Positions 1 through 11,159 of a stretch of 64,000 nucleotides of DNA are shown here, piece after piece. The stretch's first letter is position 1, and each line of letters starts with the position of its first letter. A program made the translations under genes and the position numbers. The DNA is from Panicum virgatum (Eukaryota > Streptophyta > Magnoliopsida > Poales > Poaceae). The stretch is from NCBI RefSeq assembly GCF_016808335.1, contig NC_053141.1, forward strand, positions 22,662,640 to 22,726,639, read 5' to 3'. The notes beneath the pieces are model-generated. The model was not told the origin of the DNA. It searched no databases and worked only from the letters and a program-made list of their open reading frames with translations.

Positions 1-2318
1 AATCTGAGAATATTTGTGGAACTCTATCTTGGTCTTATATGCATGTCTGCAAAAGTTGAGATCCATTTAATGAACAGAATTGCAGATACAAAATGTGCAT
101 GTTATGCCATGATTAGATTTGTTATTTTTGTTCTGATGACAATCATGCTTGAATGCTCATGATATTTTCGTCCATGACTAATCAGTGTGTCTAGATAATA
201 TATAAAATTTTTGACATGCTTTAATACACAGTTTATAGTTCGAATAATAATGCATGAATATACATTGCTTTATTCCTTGATAAACTTATTGGTGATGAAA
301 ATGCTTCACATTGTTATTAAAGCATGCTTAGGTAGAATGTAGGCACTGGTAAAAATTTGACACCCAGAATCCTTGTAAAACTACCTGGAGAAATAAAAGT
401 TGCTATCTACTTGTTAAACTTATCAATTTTATATCTCCTGTTATATGCTTAGATTAATTCTGGAAAAATTACAGTCCTGAGAATATCATGTCTAGTTGTT
501 ACTGTTAAATTTTGAGCTCCAGAATCCATGCATAGCTGTCTGTACAAAATTGTGAAGTTCCTAGTATAATCTGAGTTAGTGAATTTTCATGCTTAGATAT
601 GTTCCTGTTATTTGCTGAAAATTTTACTGAAGATTCTTGAGCATATGATCTGTTAGATGTAAAACTTGCAGCACCAGTTTGTGTCTACAGACCCAGCTCA
701 TTTTAGGAAGTAAAGTAAATTTAAGAACTACTCTATAAACGATTGTCCAAGAAAATATAATTAAGAGTTTTCATAATAAAATTTGTGCTACAACTTTATA
801 GTGAAGGAAAGAAATGTAATTTGTTTTCTATCGTAACAAAGAGCACCTTTGCATTCGTATAGACGCTACAACTCTCATCGACAGAATGAACGAATGGATG
901 CAAGAGTCCAAGGAGGAACTACATGCCACTCAAGCTAATCTAACTGAAGACCCGAACCAATGTTCGGAAGAGCCTAAGGCTAATATTTGCCTAGGAAGGC
1001 AAGCCCCGGTGCATCTAATGCCTATTATTTTTAATCTATGCAATCTATGTTGTACTATTATTTATTGTGCATTTACGTTCAGGCGTTGGTTGAAACCATA
1101 GATGCATGATCCTAGGTACCCATGTTTTGAATACTAGAGGTTAAGCTCGACTAGATGCTCTGCTAATTAGGATCGGTAAAAGTCGAGTGGTTTCCTGCCT
1201 CTCGCGAGATTATAGGTTTTGACTGGTTTACCACATACTGCAATCATAAGGTTTACGGGTTGGGTCATGGGATGGTATTTATGGTTGAGACCCCGTCGGT
1301 TTAGTGAAAATGTACTAAGGCCACAGTGTGTGGTACAAGTTGTTAAGCGTTTGAACGTACTAACCACATGCCGACAAATATGGTAATCGGTGAGTGGACA
1401 TACCTCCCACCCTCTTTGAACATTGTACATCGTTCTCATGCGGCCAACATGCGGGTGCAGAATAGCCATACTCTGTAGTCGAGGGGGATGGCCCTGATCC
1501 ACAAGCCGGAAAGAAAGGGAAAATGTTGCGTGGGTGACTTCTCCCCATGCGTGTGTGTTAGGTTTTCCATGCAAGGTTAAGAACTCGATTCGAATCGGCC
1601 GCCGCTCACGGTCAATGAGACTGCTTAACACTTCTGCTACATAGAGTAACAAGTGGAAGATGATGGTAATAATATGATTTTATTTTGAATGCTTATTCCA
1701 ACATGCTTGATTAGAAATAGATGCTTCCTTAGAATGGTTAATTGAACTAGAATTATGGAAGCTAAAATATGAAAATAAGGACCTACTATTAGTAGTTTTT
1801 TTGGCAAAACCAACCTCACCAGCCAAAAAGTCTTGCATGTCTAGTTAAGTGGACTAAGTTATATCCGTTGACGGGTAAGTCTTGCTGAGTATTAGTATAC
1901 TCAGCCTTGCTTGTGGCTTTGTTTTTAGGTGTACACTTGGGCTTTGGATTGATGTCATGTACGGGCTTCATCTTGACGTCATATTTCGTCGATAGACTAT
2001 CGTTTGTTTTTCTACTGTAATAATGAACTCTGTTGATCTCTTTTATGATTCAAAAGCATTTTTTGAATTTGAACTTGGTCTGTAATAAATTTATGATGTA
2101 CTTTGTGATGTAAGAAATGATGAAATGTTTTAATCTCTGGACTCGCCTTCGTGTGAGTTTTGTGCAAGCTTTGGGTTCGATTGAAGCATAGGTGGTTTTA
2201 TCGAGACTTTACCTGACAGCGCTGCCGGATTACTCCATTTGAAGTGTGTGTTAACTCATATGGCTTTTAAGGTAATGGTTAGCGCACTTGAGCGGGATTA
2301 ATTCGGGCGGTTCTGCCA
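1..2318 (+). mobile_element. Long LTR, 3' part (family I, Tekay-like Ty3/gypsy), cut by window start
   Basis: Seen: the segment ends in TTCTGCCA at 2318 and runs straight into Athila protease coding sequence. It is colinear with the family II LTR: a shared block GCAAGCCCCGGTGCAT at 999-1014, a CTCGCGAG-containing stretch near 1200, a GAGTATTAGTATACTCAG block near 1888-1905, and the closing GGCGGTTCTG. Positions 1-860 are AT-rich and hold no convincing gene. A short acidic ORF at 886-1101 sits where the other LTR families carry a similar acidic ORF. Inference: this is the downstream part of a 3' LTR or solo LTR inserted in the Athila element. The window does not show its start, so the choice between solo and 3' LTR is open. 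Confidence 0.75.
863..998 (+). other. Candidate LTR-internal exon (acidic ORF) bounded by splice-like sites
   Basis: The stretch starts after ATTCGTATAG|ACG and ends at GGAAG|GCAAGC, which resembles a GC-type 5' splice donor. It encodes a Glu/Gln-rich segment (part of the open frame 886-1101). Equivalent segments lie at matching places in the two other long-LTR families of this window. That it is spliced is inference; the conserved layout is seen. Confidence 0.35.
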
Positions 2319-2647
2319 TAGTAATGGATATGGAGGGCGACCTTGGAGTCGACCTCGTGCTTGGGAGACCTTTCCTAAGGTCTGCCAAGGCAAGGATCGA
2401 TATCGGAATGGGAGAAATCCGTTTCCGTGTCGGAAGGGAGGATATGTTTTTCAGGTTCAAGAAAAGAGAAGAGCAGCGCTTCATGATTCAACAAGATAGT
2501 GAAGGGCAAGCACTCTGGGGTGCACCAGAACCCCAGCCAGAACACCGACCCTCTACACCTAGAAGAAAGAAGAAAGCAAAGAAGGTGTGGTGTAAGGTCG
2601 AGAGTTCGGTCTCGTCCAATTCTCCAGGACGAGCCGATGAATGGTAA
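2319..2647 (+). pseudogene. Athila-type gag-pol remnant: aspartic protease C-terminal part
   Basis: The open frame holds the motif DLVLGRPFL followed by RIDIGMGEIRF. This is the C-terminal half of a retropepsin-like protease as found in plant Athila gypsy elements. The N-terminal half with the catalytic Asp is absent, replaced by the LTR that ends at 2318. After a basic Ser/Lys-rich tail the frame stops at 2647. No RT, RNase H or integrase motif follows before the env-like ORF, so the pol core is deleted or was never present in this copy. It is a dead fragment; the lineage assignment rests on protease motif style plus the downstream env-like ORF. Confidence 0.7.
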
Positions 2648-3378
2648 GTATGGTGGAGAAAAGTCATGCACATCGGACTATAAACGACGCGCCCTTGCCA
2701 AAGGCAAATTGGTATTTATCTCATATTTGCTTTTTTCGTCTTTTCAAATTTTCTTTGCACACCATTTTTTTTTCTCCACTGCATGTTTGAAATTTTCAAA
2801 TTTGTTTTCTGCATGCTAGAATTTTTCTAGCACTTTTCTCTTTCCACGAAAATACCAAAAATATTTTCTGAGTTTTAAATCCTTTGGGAAAAATAATTTG
2901 GACAACTTTTCGAGCAAACTTTTGGCCGTGCACCATGTTTTCAAATCTCTTGACCGTTAAGGAAGCACCAGGCCAAATGGGGGCACCAGGGGGCCCACCC
3001 TGGGGCCAGCCGACCCCACAGGTCGGCCGACCCAGGGCCAACGGCACCTGGGCTCCACCTTCTCCAACGGCTACCTGACCGTTTTGCCTGGCTTCTCCTC
3101 ATGGGCACTCGTCCAGATTCTTCAAATAGAGGCCGAGAGAGGGGTGAGGAGCTTTCATGCTCACTCTCTTCACTCTCACTCCCTCTCACACATTCTTGCT
3201 CAGGTTTCCTTTGGATTTTGACTCAAGTTTGATTGCAAGAACACTCTCTCTCTCATTTTTTTGCTGCAAGATTGTCTACACATTTTGCGGAACAACATTC
3301 GGGTAATAGTTTTATTTTCATTTCACTAACGTAACCCAAATCGAGTTGTTCTCGTTCGTTCTTGTTCTTGTTGCAAGC
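2648..3378 (+). other. Athila spacer between pol remnant and env-like ORF, with promoter-like stretch
   Basis: No ORF here resembles a known protein. The left half is T-rich. The middle (about 2970-3060) is GC-rich and includes the palindrome GGTCGGCCGACC near 3022. The right half carries a TATA-like TTCAAATAGAGG at about 3119-3130, then a CT-rich run (about 3160-3190), a layout resembling a plant pol II core promoter with a pyrimidine patch. Promoter activity is inference. Confidence 0.35.
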
Positions 3379-4372
3379 ATGAGAGGTGCAGGATGTAAGA
3401 TTTCCGGAGCTCTCAAGAGGATGACGGGGTTAGGCTCGTCCCGTTCATGGGGTGAGTTAAGCTCTCGTCATTCCTCCGAACCTGCACCAACACCAACCAC
3501 GATGGATTATGAGCAAGACGAACAAGAAGAACAGTTCGAGGAGCAGGCTGCAGATCCGCAAGTCGAGGACATGGAGATAGATGAAGATGATGCACCGTAC
3601 CTCGACTTGCGAGATGACCACGAGCGTCAAGCCTACGCCATGATCAAGAATCGAAGCTTTGGTCATACCAGAGCCTTCGATCCGAACCTTCTCGAGAAAA
3701 CAGGTATGGACGTTGACTTCGCTCGTGTTTGGCATGCGGTTGGATGGGATGGTTTTGTGCCCGTTGAGGAGAATGGTTCTCGTCTCCTCACCATCCAGTT
3801 TCTTTGCACTCTTCGGGAGGTGGACGACGATGTTTCTTTCCGATTTTTTGGAGTTGAATGCTATTTTAATTGGAGAAATTTCAGCCACCTCCTTGGTTTT
3901 AGCGCGCGCTTGCCAGTTTCCCTTGCAAAAGCTTGCCGCGGTTTTGATCGACATGAATTTTGGGGTTTGATTTCAAGTCAAGTTGTTCATGGCAAGTTTG
4001 CACCTCGGTGCAATGACATTCGAAATCCGACTCTTCGTTTGATGCACAAGTGAGTGGCTATCACTCTTTTTCCAAGAGATGATCCACGACCAGTGCGGAA
4101 CGATGAGTTCATCATATTATACGCCATGGTCAACAAGATCTGAATCTCCTGCAAAAGCAATGGTTAAGCAATGGCTCACGAATTTTCGGATGACGGGTCC
4201 TATTGAATGCACTTCATTGGTTACCCGCATCGCATCAAACATGGGAATCTTAGACGGGAACCACGTTCCTTTCATTGAGGAGCCCCGTGTTATAATCGAT
4301 GAGACGTATTTGGTTCAAGGCCACATACTCAAGAAAGGCCTGGATGCCAAACGCGGGATATCATTTGTATAG
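3379..4372 (+). pseudogene. Athila env-like ORF (ATHILA ORF-1 family), broken
   Basis: This is the protein encoded downstream of pol in Athila elements, usually called env-like; its function is unproven. The first ATG is at 3379 (the open frame extends upstream only through non-ATG codons). An acidic N-terminal part is followed by the family's typical segment with RSFGHTRAFDPNLL and VDFARVWHAVGWDGF. The frame stops at 4051-4053 (TGA where a Trp codon is likely), continues in the same frame for about 30 codons with FPRDDPRPVRNDEF, stops again, and resumes in another frame at about 4148 with SPAKAMVKQWLTNFRMTGP, ending at 4372. So there are at least two stops and one frameshift. More degenerate coding of the same protein tail continues to about 4850. 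Confidence 0.75.
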
Positions 4373-6340
4373 CTGCCGTTCGCTAACCATCCCTCTTGTT
4401 CCACAAGAGGAGAGCCACAGGCATAGTGTTTTTGGTCTTCCTGGCAGGGTTACAAGAAGTAGGGCCAGAAGGGAGGAATTCATGCAGCAGCAACCTCAGC
4501 CTCAACCATAGAAATATGAGGCTCGAGGTTCGTCATGGCAGAGTGCCAGCTCCACCGAGTGGGCACGGCAAGCCTCAGGGCGCCGGTACACCAGTTCCAG
4601 CTCCAGTGGACCCCCGCGATGTACAGCTTCGTCCAGAGGTTTCGCCACTCTGACTCGGTAGATGGGCGAGCTGAATGTGCGCACCACCAACATCGACGAG
4701 TCGCTGGGCCAGCACATCGAGTCAACACAGAACTGGCAGCAATACACAAGCGGGAGGATCCGCAACCTGGAGTAGCAACAGCAGCAAACCCAGGAGGAGT
4801 GGGGGCATGCTACCGTTGGGCTGGGTTTAACCCCAACCAACAGCAATGAGCCTGAAGCTAGCTTAGGGGAGGACCCCCATGAGAGGTACCTTATATCAAA
4901 CTCTACCTTTACTACTTTCAAAACCTTGCATGAAACCAAACAAAAATTTGCAAAATTCTGAAAATCCATAAAAATTTGCATAACTAAAATCAAATAAAAA
5001 TTGGCAAAACCTATAAAAACCCAAAAATATTTACTTGCTTTCCAGTATGTGTAGTAAGCATGTGTAGTTTTTCCTTATTGAGATGATGAATAGTTGCTCT
5101 GTTAGTTCCTTTCATATGCCTAGTTACAACCTTGTGCTCTTCCTAAGTTTTGAGTTTGGTGGCTAGTTGTTCAAACCTTAAGCTTGAAACTTGTGGGTAG
5201 CAAAAAGCAGAATTCGAATCTAGGTTGTTGTGGGTTATGATACGGCTGAAAAGAGTTGCTATGATCTTCTCCTACGTGATGCTTGATATCCGAAGTATTT
5301 TTTTTCAAAAATACAAAAATAAAATAAAGTTCCTCGGTGATATGCAATTCCCATCCAGAGCCATAGGAGTTACAAGTTTGAAAAGCCTTTCCACATATGC
5401 AACTTGTCTTCTCATCGAGCTTTGTCAAATTGTTGTAACCCTTTGAGAGAATCATTTCATACGCTCATGATCAAGATCACATACACGTCCACTCACATGC
5501 TATACTTCTACACTCGGAAGATAGCAAGTACATCCATCTACCCACAAATAAAACTCCATGTTCTACCATGTCTATCTCTCTCCAAAGTTATCATCATAAT
5601 GTATGGGCTGTACAAAAAGAAATAAAAGATGCATACCCAAAGAAGATATGCCGCATGCCCACAAGGCATGTCAAAAAAAAGAGAGAAGAAAAGATGCATA
5701 CCCAAAGAAGGTATGCCACATGCCTGCAAGGCATGTCAAAAAAAAGAAGAAGAAAAAGAAAATATAGCCCATACCAAAAAAACATTACAAGGGAGAGAGA
5801 ATTCATATAAAGGAGTTTCATCCACCATACACCAAAAATATCCACACACTTGCACATCTTGATCAAGGCTTATGATTTGTTTCTCCTTTGGATCCGGTCT
5901 TTGACTTAGGAAAATATGAGAAGCAGGTTGCCTTCATATCCTCCATACCTACAGATCTACTAAAAAGAGCCATTAGAAGTAGGATGGAAAAGAAAGGCGC
6001 ATAAAAAGGCCTTGGTGAGGAATGAAACACATTTGAGTGATCCGAGAGATCACCCGAGGAACTTACAAAATTTCTTTTCAAAAACTATATAAAACCTCCG
6101 GATTGAAGGTTGAACAAAGGAGTGGTAAGTGGTACTCTACAAGCTATTCTGACCTTCAACCGCCAAAGATGAGGATGATGCTATAAGCCCCACAGGAGTA
6201 AGGCAAAGGGTGCAAACAAGGCCAACTTATTCAGAATAAAGTTAAGGACACTCGGTTGTGCCTCGGGCATAAGTCAGGAATGTGACATTGTAGCAACTCC
6301 TGATCAACAACCTAAGTCTAAAACTTTGCTCGGGACGAGC
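4373..6340 (+). other. Athila 3' region: degenerate env-like tail and long 3' UTR
   Basis: From 4373 to about 4850 Gln-rich coding traces remain, with motifs such as MGELNVRTTNID and RWAGFNPNQQQ in different frames, which fit the end of the env-like protein. From 4860 onward the sequence is AT-rich and no gene is seen; short ORFs here look random. It includes a 65-bp duplication (5629-5756) and leads into the polypurine tract before the LTR. Confidence 0.55.
5629..5756 (+). repeat. Two-copy tandem repeat, 65-bp period
   Basis: The block beginning GATGCATACCCAAAGAAG recurs 65 bp later. Each copy includes a GCATGCC...GGCATGTC stem-like pair and ends in an A-rich tract. The copies differ by a few substitutions. 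It lies in the Athila 3' UTR; no function is visible. Confidence 0.75.
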
Positions 6341-6361
6341 AAAGGGCTAGATTGGGGGATT
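6341..6361 (+). promoter_or_regulatory. Polypurine tract of the Athila element
   Basis: The purine-rich run AAAGGGCTAGATTGGGGGAT lies immediately before the LTR start TGTTGATGG. This is the normal place and composition for the plus-strand primer of reverse transcription. Confidence 0.7.
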
Positions 6362-6895
6362 TGTTGATGGTGCTTAAGTACCATTTTCAACAGTCAACTT
6401 TACTCAATAATAAAGGAAAACTACATGCCTTACTCACATATTTGTATCACTAACCTTGCTCCACAGTTGTTTTCATGTTTTGTACATTTCAGATGAGCAA
6501 GAGCGGAATAAGACGAAAACACGCAGCAGACGTCACATAACTATGCAGAAGATCGCATCCGGCGTCACCCACTTACAAAGAGGGCCCACCTGGCAGAGCA
6601 AATTGGCGCGCCACGCATAATGCATACAAGAAAAGATACGAGGGCCCACCTGTCAGCTTGCCAGAAGAGGATGAGGATGAGGGGCGCCAGGGAGGTCGGC
6701 CGAACCCCAGGTTTGGCCGAACCTAGCCTGGCCTCCGTCCAGGTGCACTTCGAGGAGGAGTCACCCCCAAGGCACCTGATCATCTTCCATATGTGCATGG
6801 GTGGGAAACCAACCTCCAAGTAGTATAAATAGGTCTCTCCTCCACCCCCCTCAACACACACACACCTCTCATTCCACTCTCTCCAAGAAGGCTCT
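6362..6895 (+). mobile_element. Athila 3' LTR, left part, interrupted by the Tat element
   Basis: The LTR starts TGTTGATGG directly after the polypurine tract. It carries TATAAATA at 6824-6831 followed by a CT/CA-rich stretch, then is broken at 6895/6896 by the Tat 5' LTR. The remainder of this LTR should lie beyond the right end of the window. The GGTCGGCCGA-type motif seen in the spacer near 3022 recurs near 6692. Confidence 0.7.
6824..6831 (+). promoter_or_regulatory. TATA box of the Athila LTR
   Basis: TATAAATA is followed within 35 nt by a pyrimidine-rich tract, as in plant core promoters. The downstream R/U5 part is disrupted about 65 bp further on by the Tat insertion. Confidence 0.6.
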
Positions 6896-7396
6896 TGTTG
6901 GGAACACCACCTTCGGTCAGGTCGCCGAAGGTACGCGAAGACAAGACCAACGAAGTGTGCTAAGGTCAACGTCCAGCCAATGCTAGGGGCGAGCGAAGAA
7001 GATGTCTGTCTTCGCTGGTCTTCGGGCCGGGAGCCGAAGGTACACAAAGACCGGGCGGCGCAAGCATCCTTGAGAGGTGTGAGCAATGGGTCCACGGTCT
7101 TCGTCTAGCAGACCGAAGAGGACTGTCTGGAGTTGCGGGCACGTCTGAGCTGTTATGCACCCATGTTGTAATAGGGAAATTACGTGTATGTCCAGGAATA
7201 TTCTAGGAATATGACCATTGTATGGGTGCAAAAGAGTAATTGCGTTTAGAAGGTGGAACGCCACCTATAAATACCCCCTGTAATGTTCATTGATGGGACA
7301 CATTGAATAGAGAGAGAGTAGATTCCCTACTTGATTTGCGTACTCTTCCATTACTGTTATTGTGTTCGTCCGTTCCGGAGACACTCTCCACCAACA
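6896..7396 (+). mobile_element. 5' LTR of a Tat-lineage Ty3/gypsy element (501 bp)
   Basis: The LTR begins TGTTGG and ends CCAACA, a perfect 6-bp terminal inverted repeat, and is followed at once by a TGGCGCC-type primer binding site. A TATA box (TATAAATA, 7266-7273) lies in the second half. The 5 bp before it are GCTCT; the partner duplication cannot be checked because the 3' LTR is outside the window. Confidence 0.85.
7266..7273 (+). promoter_or_regulatory. TATA box of the Tat 5' LTR
   Basis: TATAAATA sits about 130 bp before the LTR end, with a GA-repeat tract downstream. Position and sequence fit the LTR promoter. Confidence 0.6.
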
Positions 7397-7399
7397 GTT

Positions 7400-7417
7400 T
7401 GGCGCCCACCTGTCGGT
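7400..7417 (+). promoter_or_regulatory. Primer binding site, Tat element
   Basis: TGGCGCCCACC begins three bases after the LTR end (CCAACA, GTT). A TGG start complementary to a tRNA CCA end is expected for minus-strand priming. The exact tRNA was not identified. Confidence 0.6.
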
Positions 7418-7492
7418 TCGATACACCACATGGCGGTGACGAAGAAGAGAGGAACCACCAGAGCCACTTCGTAGGACACGACGACGACGACG

Positions 7493-9171
7493 ATGACAAC
7501 ACCTTCGCAAGACGAAGCGGCGGCAACACAGGCAAATGGGACCAGCAGCGACGGTGTCTCCATCGACACCATCGCAGATGGCCAGCTAGAAGTCAACCTT
7601 CTGGACATCGGTGTCTCAGCTGAAGACATCACGGCGATGCGTCGCATCGACGCCCGCATCGAAGAGGCACGAAGGGCTCAGTAGCAGGTCTTGGAAGCAG
7701 AGCCTTTGGAGCGACAGATGATAACAAGAGCGAAGGGGAAGGAGACCATGCTCACAGAAGCAAAGCGTCAAGAATAGTACAACAAGTTGAGGGAGGAGGA
7801 TCTTCGCTGCAAGGCGCTACAGGAGAAGCTCTGTTCACAATGGTTGCAGCTCGAGAAATTGCAGCGACCACAACCACCACCACAGAAGGAGATGATTGTG
7901 GTTAACCCGCGGCAACACGAACCACCAAGAGTTCGCCCAAGGCTTATACCGATTGAAGAGATCTCCGACCGTTCTGAGTTAGACGGCGAAAGGCATTACC
8001 GAAGAAGGCATCAGCGGATATCACCACTATCCGAAGAACTGGAGGAGGTACAGTGGCCTCATCGCCTCAACCCAGCAATATTGCCGCAGTTCGATGGAGA
8101 ATCAGATCCCGAAGAGCTCCTACTCAAATACGAAGCCACCATAGAAGCATCAGGAGGAGGCACCGCGTGCAAGGCGAAGGCACTCGTCCTCACATTAAAA
8201 GGCTTGGCACAGCGATGGTATGCAAACATACCACCAGGAACCATTTTATCTTGGAAGAGCTTCGCTTCGAGTTGTGTGCAAGTTTCCGAGCCGTAAGGCC
8301 CGACGAAGTCACATCATGTGATTTTCACAATCTGAGGCAAGGAAGCATGACCCTACAAGAATATCTTTAGAGCATCATGAAGCTTCGCACAAGAGCACCG
8401 AATGTTGCTGACCAAAGCATCATCGATTCAGTGGTGAAGGGGATCAATCTGGGACCATGCGGAGAATACATATCCCGGCGCAAGCCGAACATAGTGACAA
8501 AGCTATTCGAGATAATGCAAGAGTATTGCATATCCGATCGAGCGAAGAGGAGAAGGCTTGAGGAGAAGAATGAACAGAAGAAGCCACGAAGTGCCGAGAG
8601 GCCTCACTCAAAGCCGTGGCATGCTAATGAGGCGAAGCACAAAAGAACAGTAAACAATGTTTCTGAAGAAGAACCCCGAGAGTCAAGGCACCATCACCGG
8701 GGGAAAGGAGAGAGGGACTGTCATGAAGAAAGTTCCAGCCGTGATGATCGCCACCATCGCGAAGAGCAGCACCAGAAAAACCGAAGAGGCAATGGTGGCC
8801 GAAGAGAAAAAACCCCTTTTTGTTATTTCCATGGCAAGGAAAAAGGCCATTGGACAAACGAGTGCCCCTTCGCCATTGAGAGAAAAGAAGAGTTCGATCG
8901 ACTCAATTCTCAACCGGCGAAGCCAGTCAATCACACTTCGCAGTTGCCATCACAGTCTTCGGCAACGGCAACCAGTTGGGCTCCTATGTCGAATTGGCCG
9001 GTGTCCTACCTGGTCTACAACTACAACCCACTATCGTACCCACCACCTCCGCAACAATCAGTGCTAATGCTACCACCTCCGCAACACAGTCTTACATGGT
9101 CGAGGAGCTACACTCCACAGTCTTACGACCCAACAAGCTTACCCCCACCTCCGAAGCTCGAGCCGGGGTAG
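7493..9171 (+). pseudogene. Tat-lineage gag, degenerate
   Basis: The ATG at 7493 opens a frame that stops at 7682-7684 and again near 7774. Coding continues at 7787-8296, shifts frame, and continues at 8377-9171. Recognisable parts are the capsid-like segment with LPQFDGESDPEE and LKGLAQRWYANIPPG (about 8080-8240) and a zinc knuckle variant CYFHGKEKGHWTNEC at 8821-8865. Basic Lys/Arg/Glu-rich stretches precede the knuckle and Pro/Gln-rich sequence follows it. The protein would form the virus-like particle core. At least three disruptions make it non-functional. The gag-to-protease order and the downstream second RNase H support the Tat lineage. Confidence 0.8.
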
Positions 9172-9309
9172 ATACCATAGCGAGCAAGCGATGTACCTTC
9201 CGGCAGCAAGGTTAACATCATCAATGCCATCTCTGGAGGATCCAATGAACCAGAGCTTGAGACAAAGAGGCAACGCAAAGAGTACTTCAGAACTGTCTCT
9301 CACGTGAGC

Positions 9310-9747
9310 GAGGGCAGATGTTTCTGAACAACTTGGTCGCATGTCCCGATATCTTTCACGCAGGCAGACCTTCGGCTACAACACAAACCACACAATGACC
9401 CTCTCATCATCAGGGAAAACATCGGCAAGAATTCAGTGCACTTCGCAGGAAATGATTTAGGGAGAATCTTGGTGGACAATGGGAGCTCTGCAGACATCCT
9501 TGTATGGCAGTGCTTCGTCAAAATAGGCTTCACAGAAAAATCCTTGCATAAGTCACAGTATCCGCTCATTAGCTTCGGAGGCAAGAGAATCGAAGCTCTT
9601 GGCAAGATAGAGCTCAATGTCACATTCGGTGAAGGGGCAGCACAGAGAACTAAAGCAATAACCTTCGATGTGGTTGACATCAACTACCACTACAACGCCA
9701 TCTTCGACCGCAACACCTTGGTCAAATTCGCAGTAGTAATTCATTAG
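9310..9747 (+). pseudogene. Tat-lineage aspartic protease
   Basis: An open segment from 9436 contains ILVDNGSSADIL, the retropepsin active-site strand (Asp in D-[TSN]-G-[SA]), and ends with a beta-strand plus NAIFDRN, the degenerate counterpart of the second protease motif. It stops at 9747 before RT. The role would be processing of Gag-Pol. It is separated from gag and RT by stops and frameshifts, so it is a relic. Confidence 0.75.
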
Positions 9748-9959
9748 TCATATCTATGCATGAAGCTGCCTTCAGCCGGAGGTATTATTACAGTCTTCGG
9801 CAACCAGGAAGAAGCAAGAAGATGAGAAGACAATGCATCAACCGCAAACAAGAATGTCCACCGATGCTACAAACAACGAAGAGCCAGAGGAATCAGGAGG
9901 AGTATCTCTGGCGGAACACATCAAGAAGGTGCCTTTATGCGAATATGTGCCTGACTGAA

Positions 9960-11159
9960 TGGTAATCATCGGAAAAGGGCTTGAAGAGTCTGAAGAGGCC
10001 AGGCTCATACAGTTCCTTCGCAACAATCAAGATGTGTTTGCTTGGTCCTCTTTGGATCTGTGAGGAGTCAGTCGAGAGGTCATCGAGCATGAGCTCAGGG
10101 TGAACCCAAAGGCGAAGCTAGTAAAGTAGGGCCAAAGGACAATGTCCGAAGAAAGACAGAAAGCGGCGCAGGCCGAAGTGCAAAAATTGCTAGACGCGGG
10201 CGTCATCCGCGAAGTCCAATATCCGGAATGGCTGGCAAATGTTGTCATGGTGCCGAAGAAGAACGGGAAATGGCGAATGTGCATTGACTTCACAATCCTG
10301 AACAAGGCGTGCCCAAAAGGCGAATACGCACTACCGCGTATTGACACCTTGGTTGATGCGGCAGCTTGCTCGGAGATGCTCAGTATGTTGGATTGTTTCT
10401 CCGGGTATCACCAGATCTTCATGGCCTAAAGCTGAACCCGGAGAAGTGCGTCTTCGGCTTCTGAAGAGGCAAATTGTTGGGCTGCATGATCACTGAAAGG
10501 GGTATCGAGGCAAATCCAGAGAAGACAGAAGCCATCAGGTGGATGGAACCGCCAGCTACAAGAAAGGGGGTGCAGAAGTTAACAGGCAGGTTGGCTTCGC
10601 TCAACCGATTCATATCAAAGTCAGTGGAGAAGTCCCTTCTATTTTTCAAAGCGCTGAAAGGCTCAGGCAACATGGAATGGGGTGAAGAGCAGGTGAAGGC
10701 TTTTGAAGACCTCAAGCAATATATTAAAAAATTGGCAGCCATGTCCAGTCCCTCAGAGAAAGCGGAGTTGCTATTGTACATCTCAACATCAGGCGCAGCC
10801 GTAAGTGCCGCTCTCGTCGAAGAGCGCATGATCAAGGGGCATTGACACAGGTGCCCATATACTTCGTTTCCGAAGCCCTAAACGGATCAAAATTGCTGTA
10901 TTCAAAAATGGAGAAGATGGCATATGCGGTGGTCATGGCAGCAAGAAAGCTTCGCTACTACTTCCAGAGCCACAAGATCAAGGTCCCAACCTCCTTCCCA
11001 CTATGGGATATGTTTGAAAACAGAGAAGCCTCCGGCAGAATAGGCAAATGGGCTACGCAGTTAGCTGAGCACACTATTGACTTCGTCTCCAGATCAGCAA
11101 TCAAGTCACAGGTCTTGGCAGACTTCATCGCAGACTGGACTCCAGTTATACCTTCATAA
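9960..11159 (+). pseudogene. Tat-lineage reverse transcriptase and RNase H, RT core deleted
   Basis: RT starts in a frame with FLRNNQDVFAW (about 10014-10046) and continues at 10142 with VPKKNGKWRMCIDF and SMLDCFSGYHQI. After that the sequence jumps to KLNPEKCVFGF (about 10432), so the segment that would hold the catalytic YxDD block is missing. The thumb/connection (ITERGIEANPEKTEAIRW) and the gypsy RNase H region (YFVSEALNG, KMEKMAYAVVMAARKL) follow at 10474-11159. Several stops interrupt it. It cannot encode an active polymerase. Confidence 0.8.

Noticed and set aside
1167..1652. 161-residue minus-strand ORF in the family I LTR
   Set aside because: Antisense to LTR sequence, no domain, and the corresponding region in family II LTRs does not keep it.
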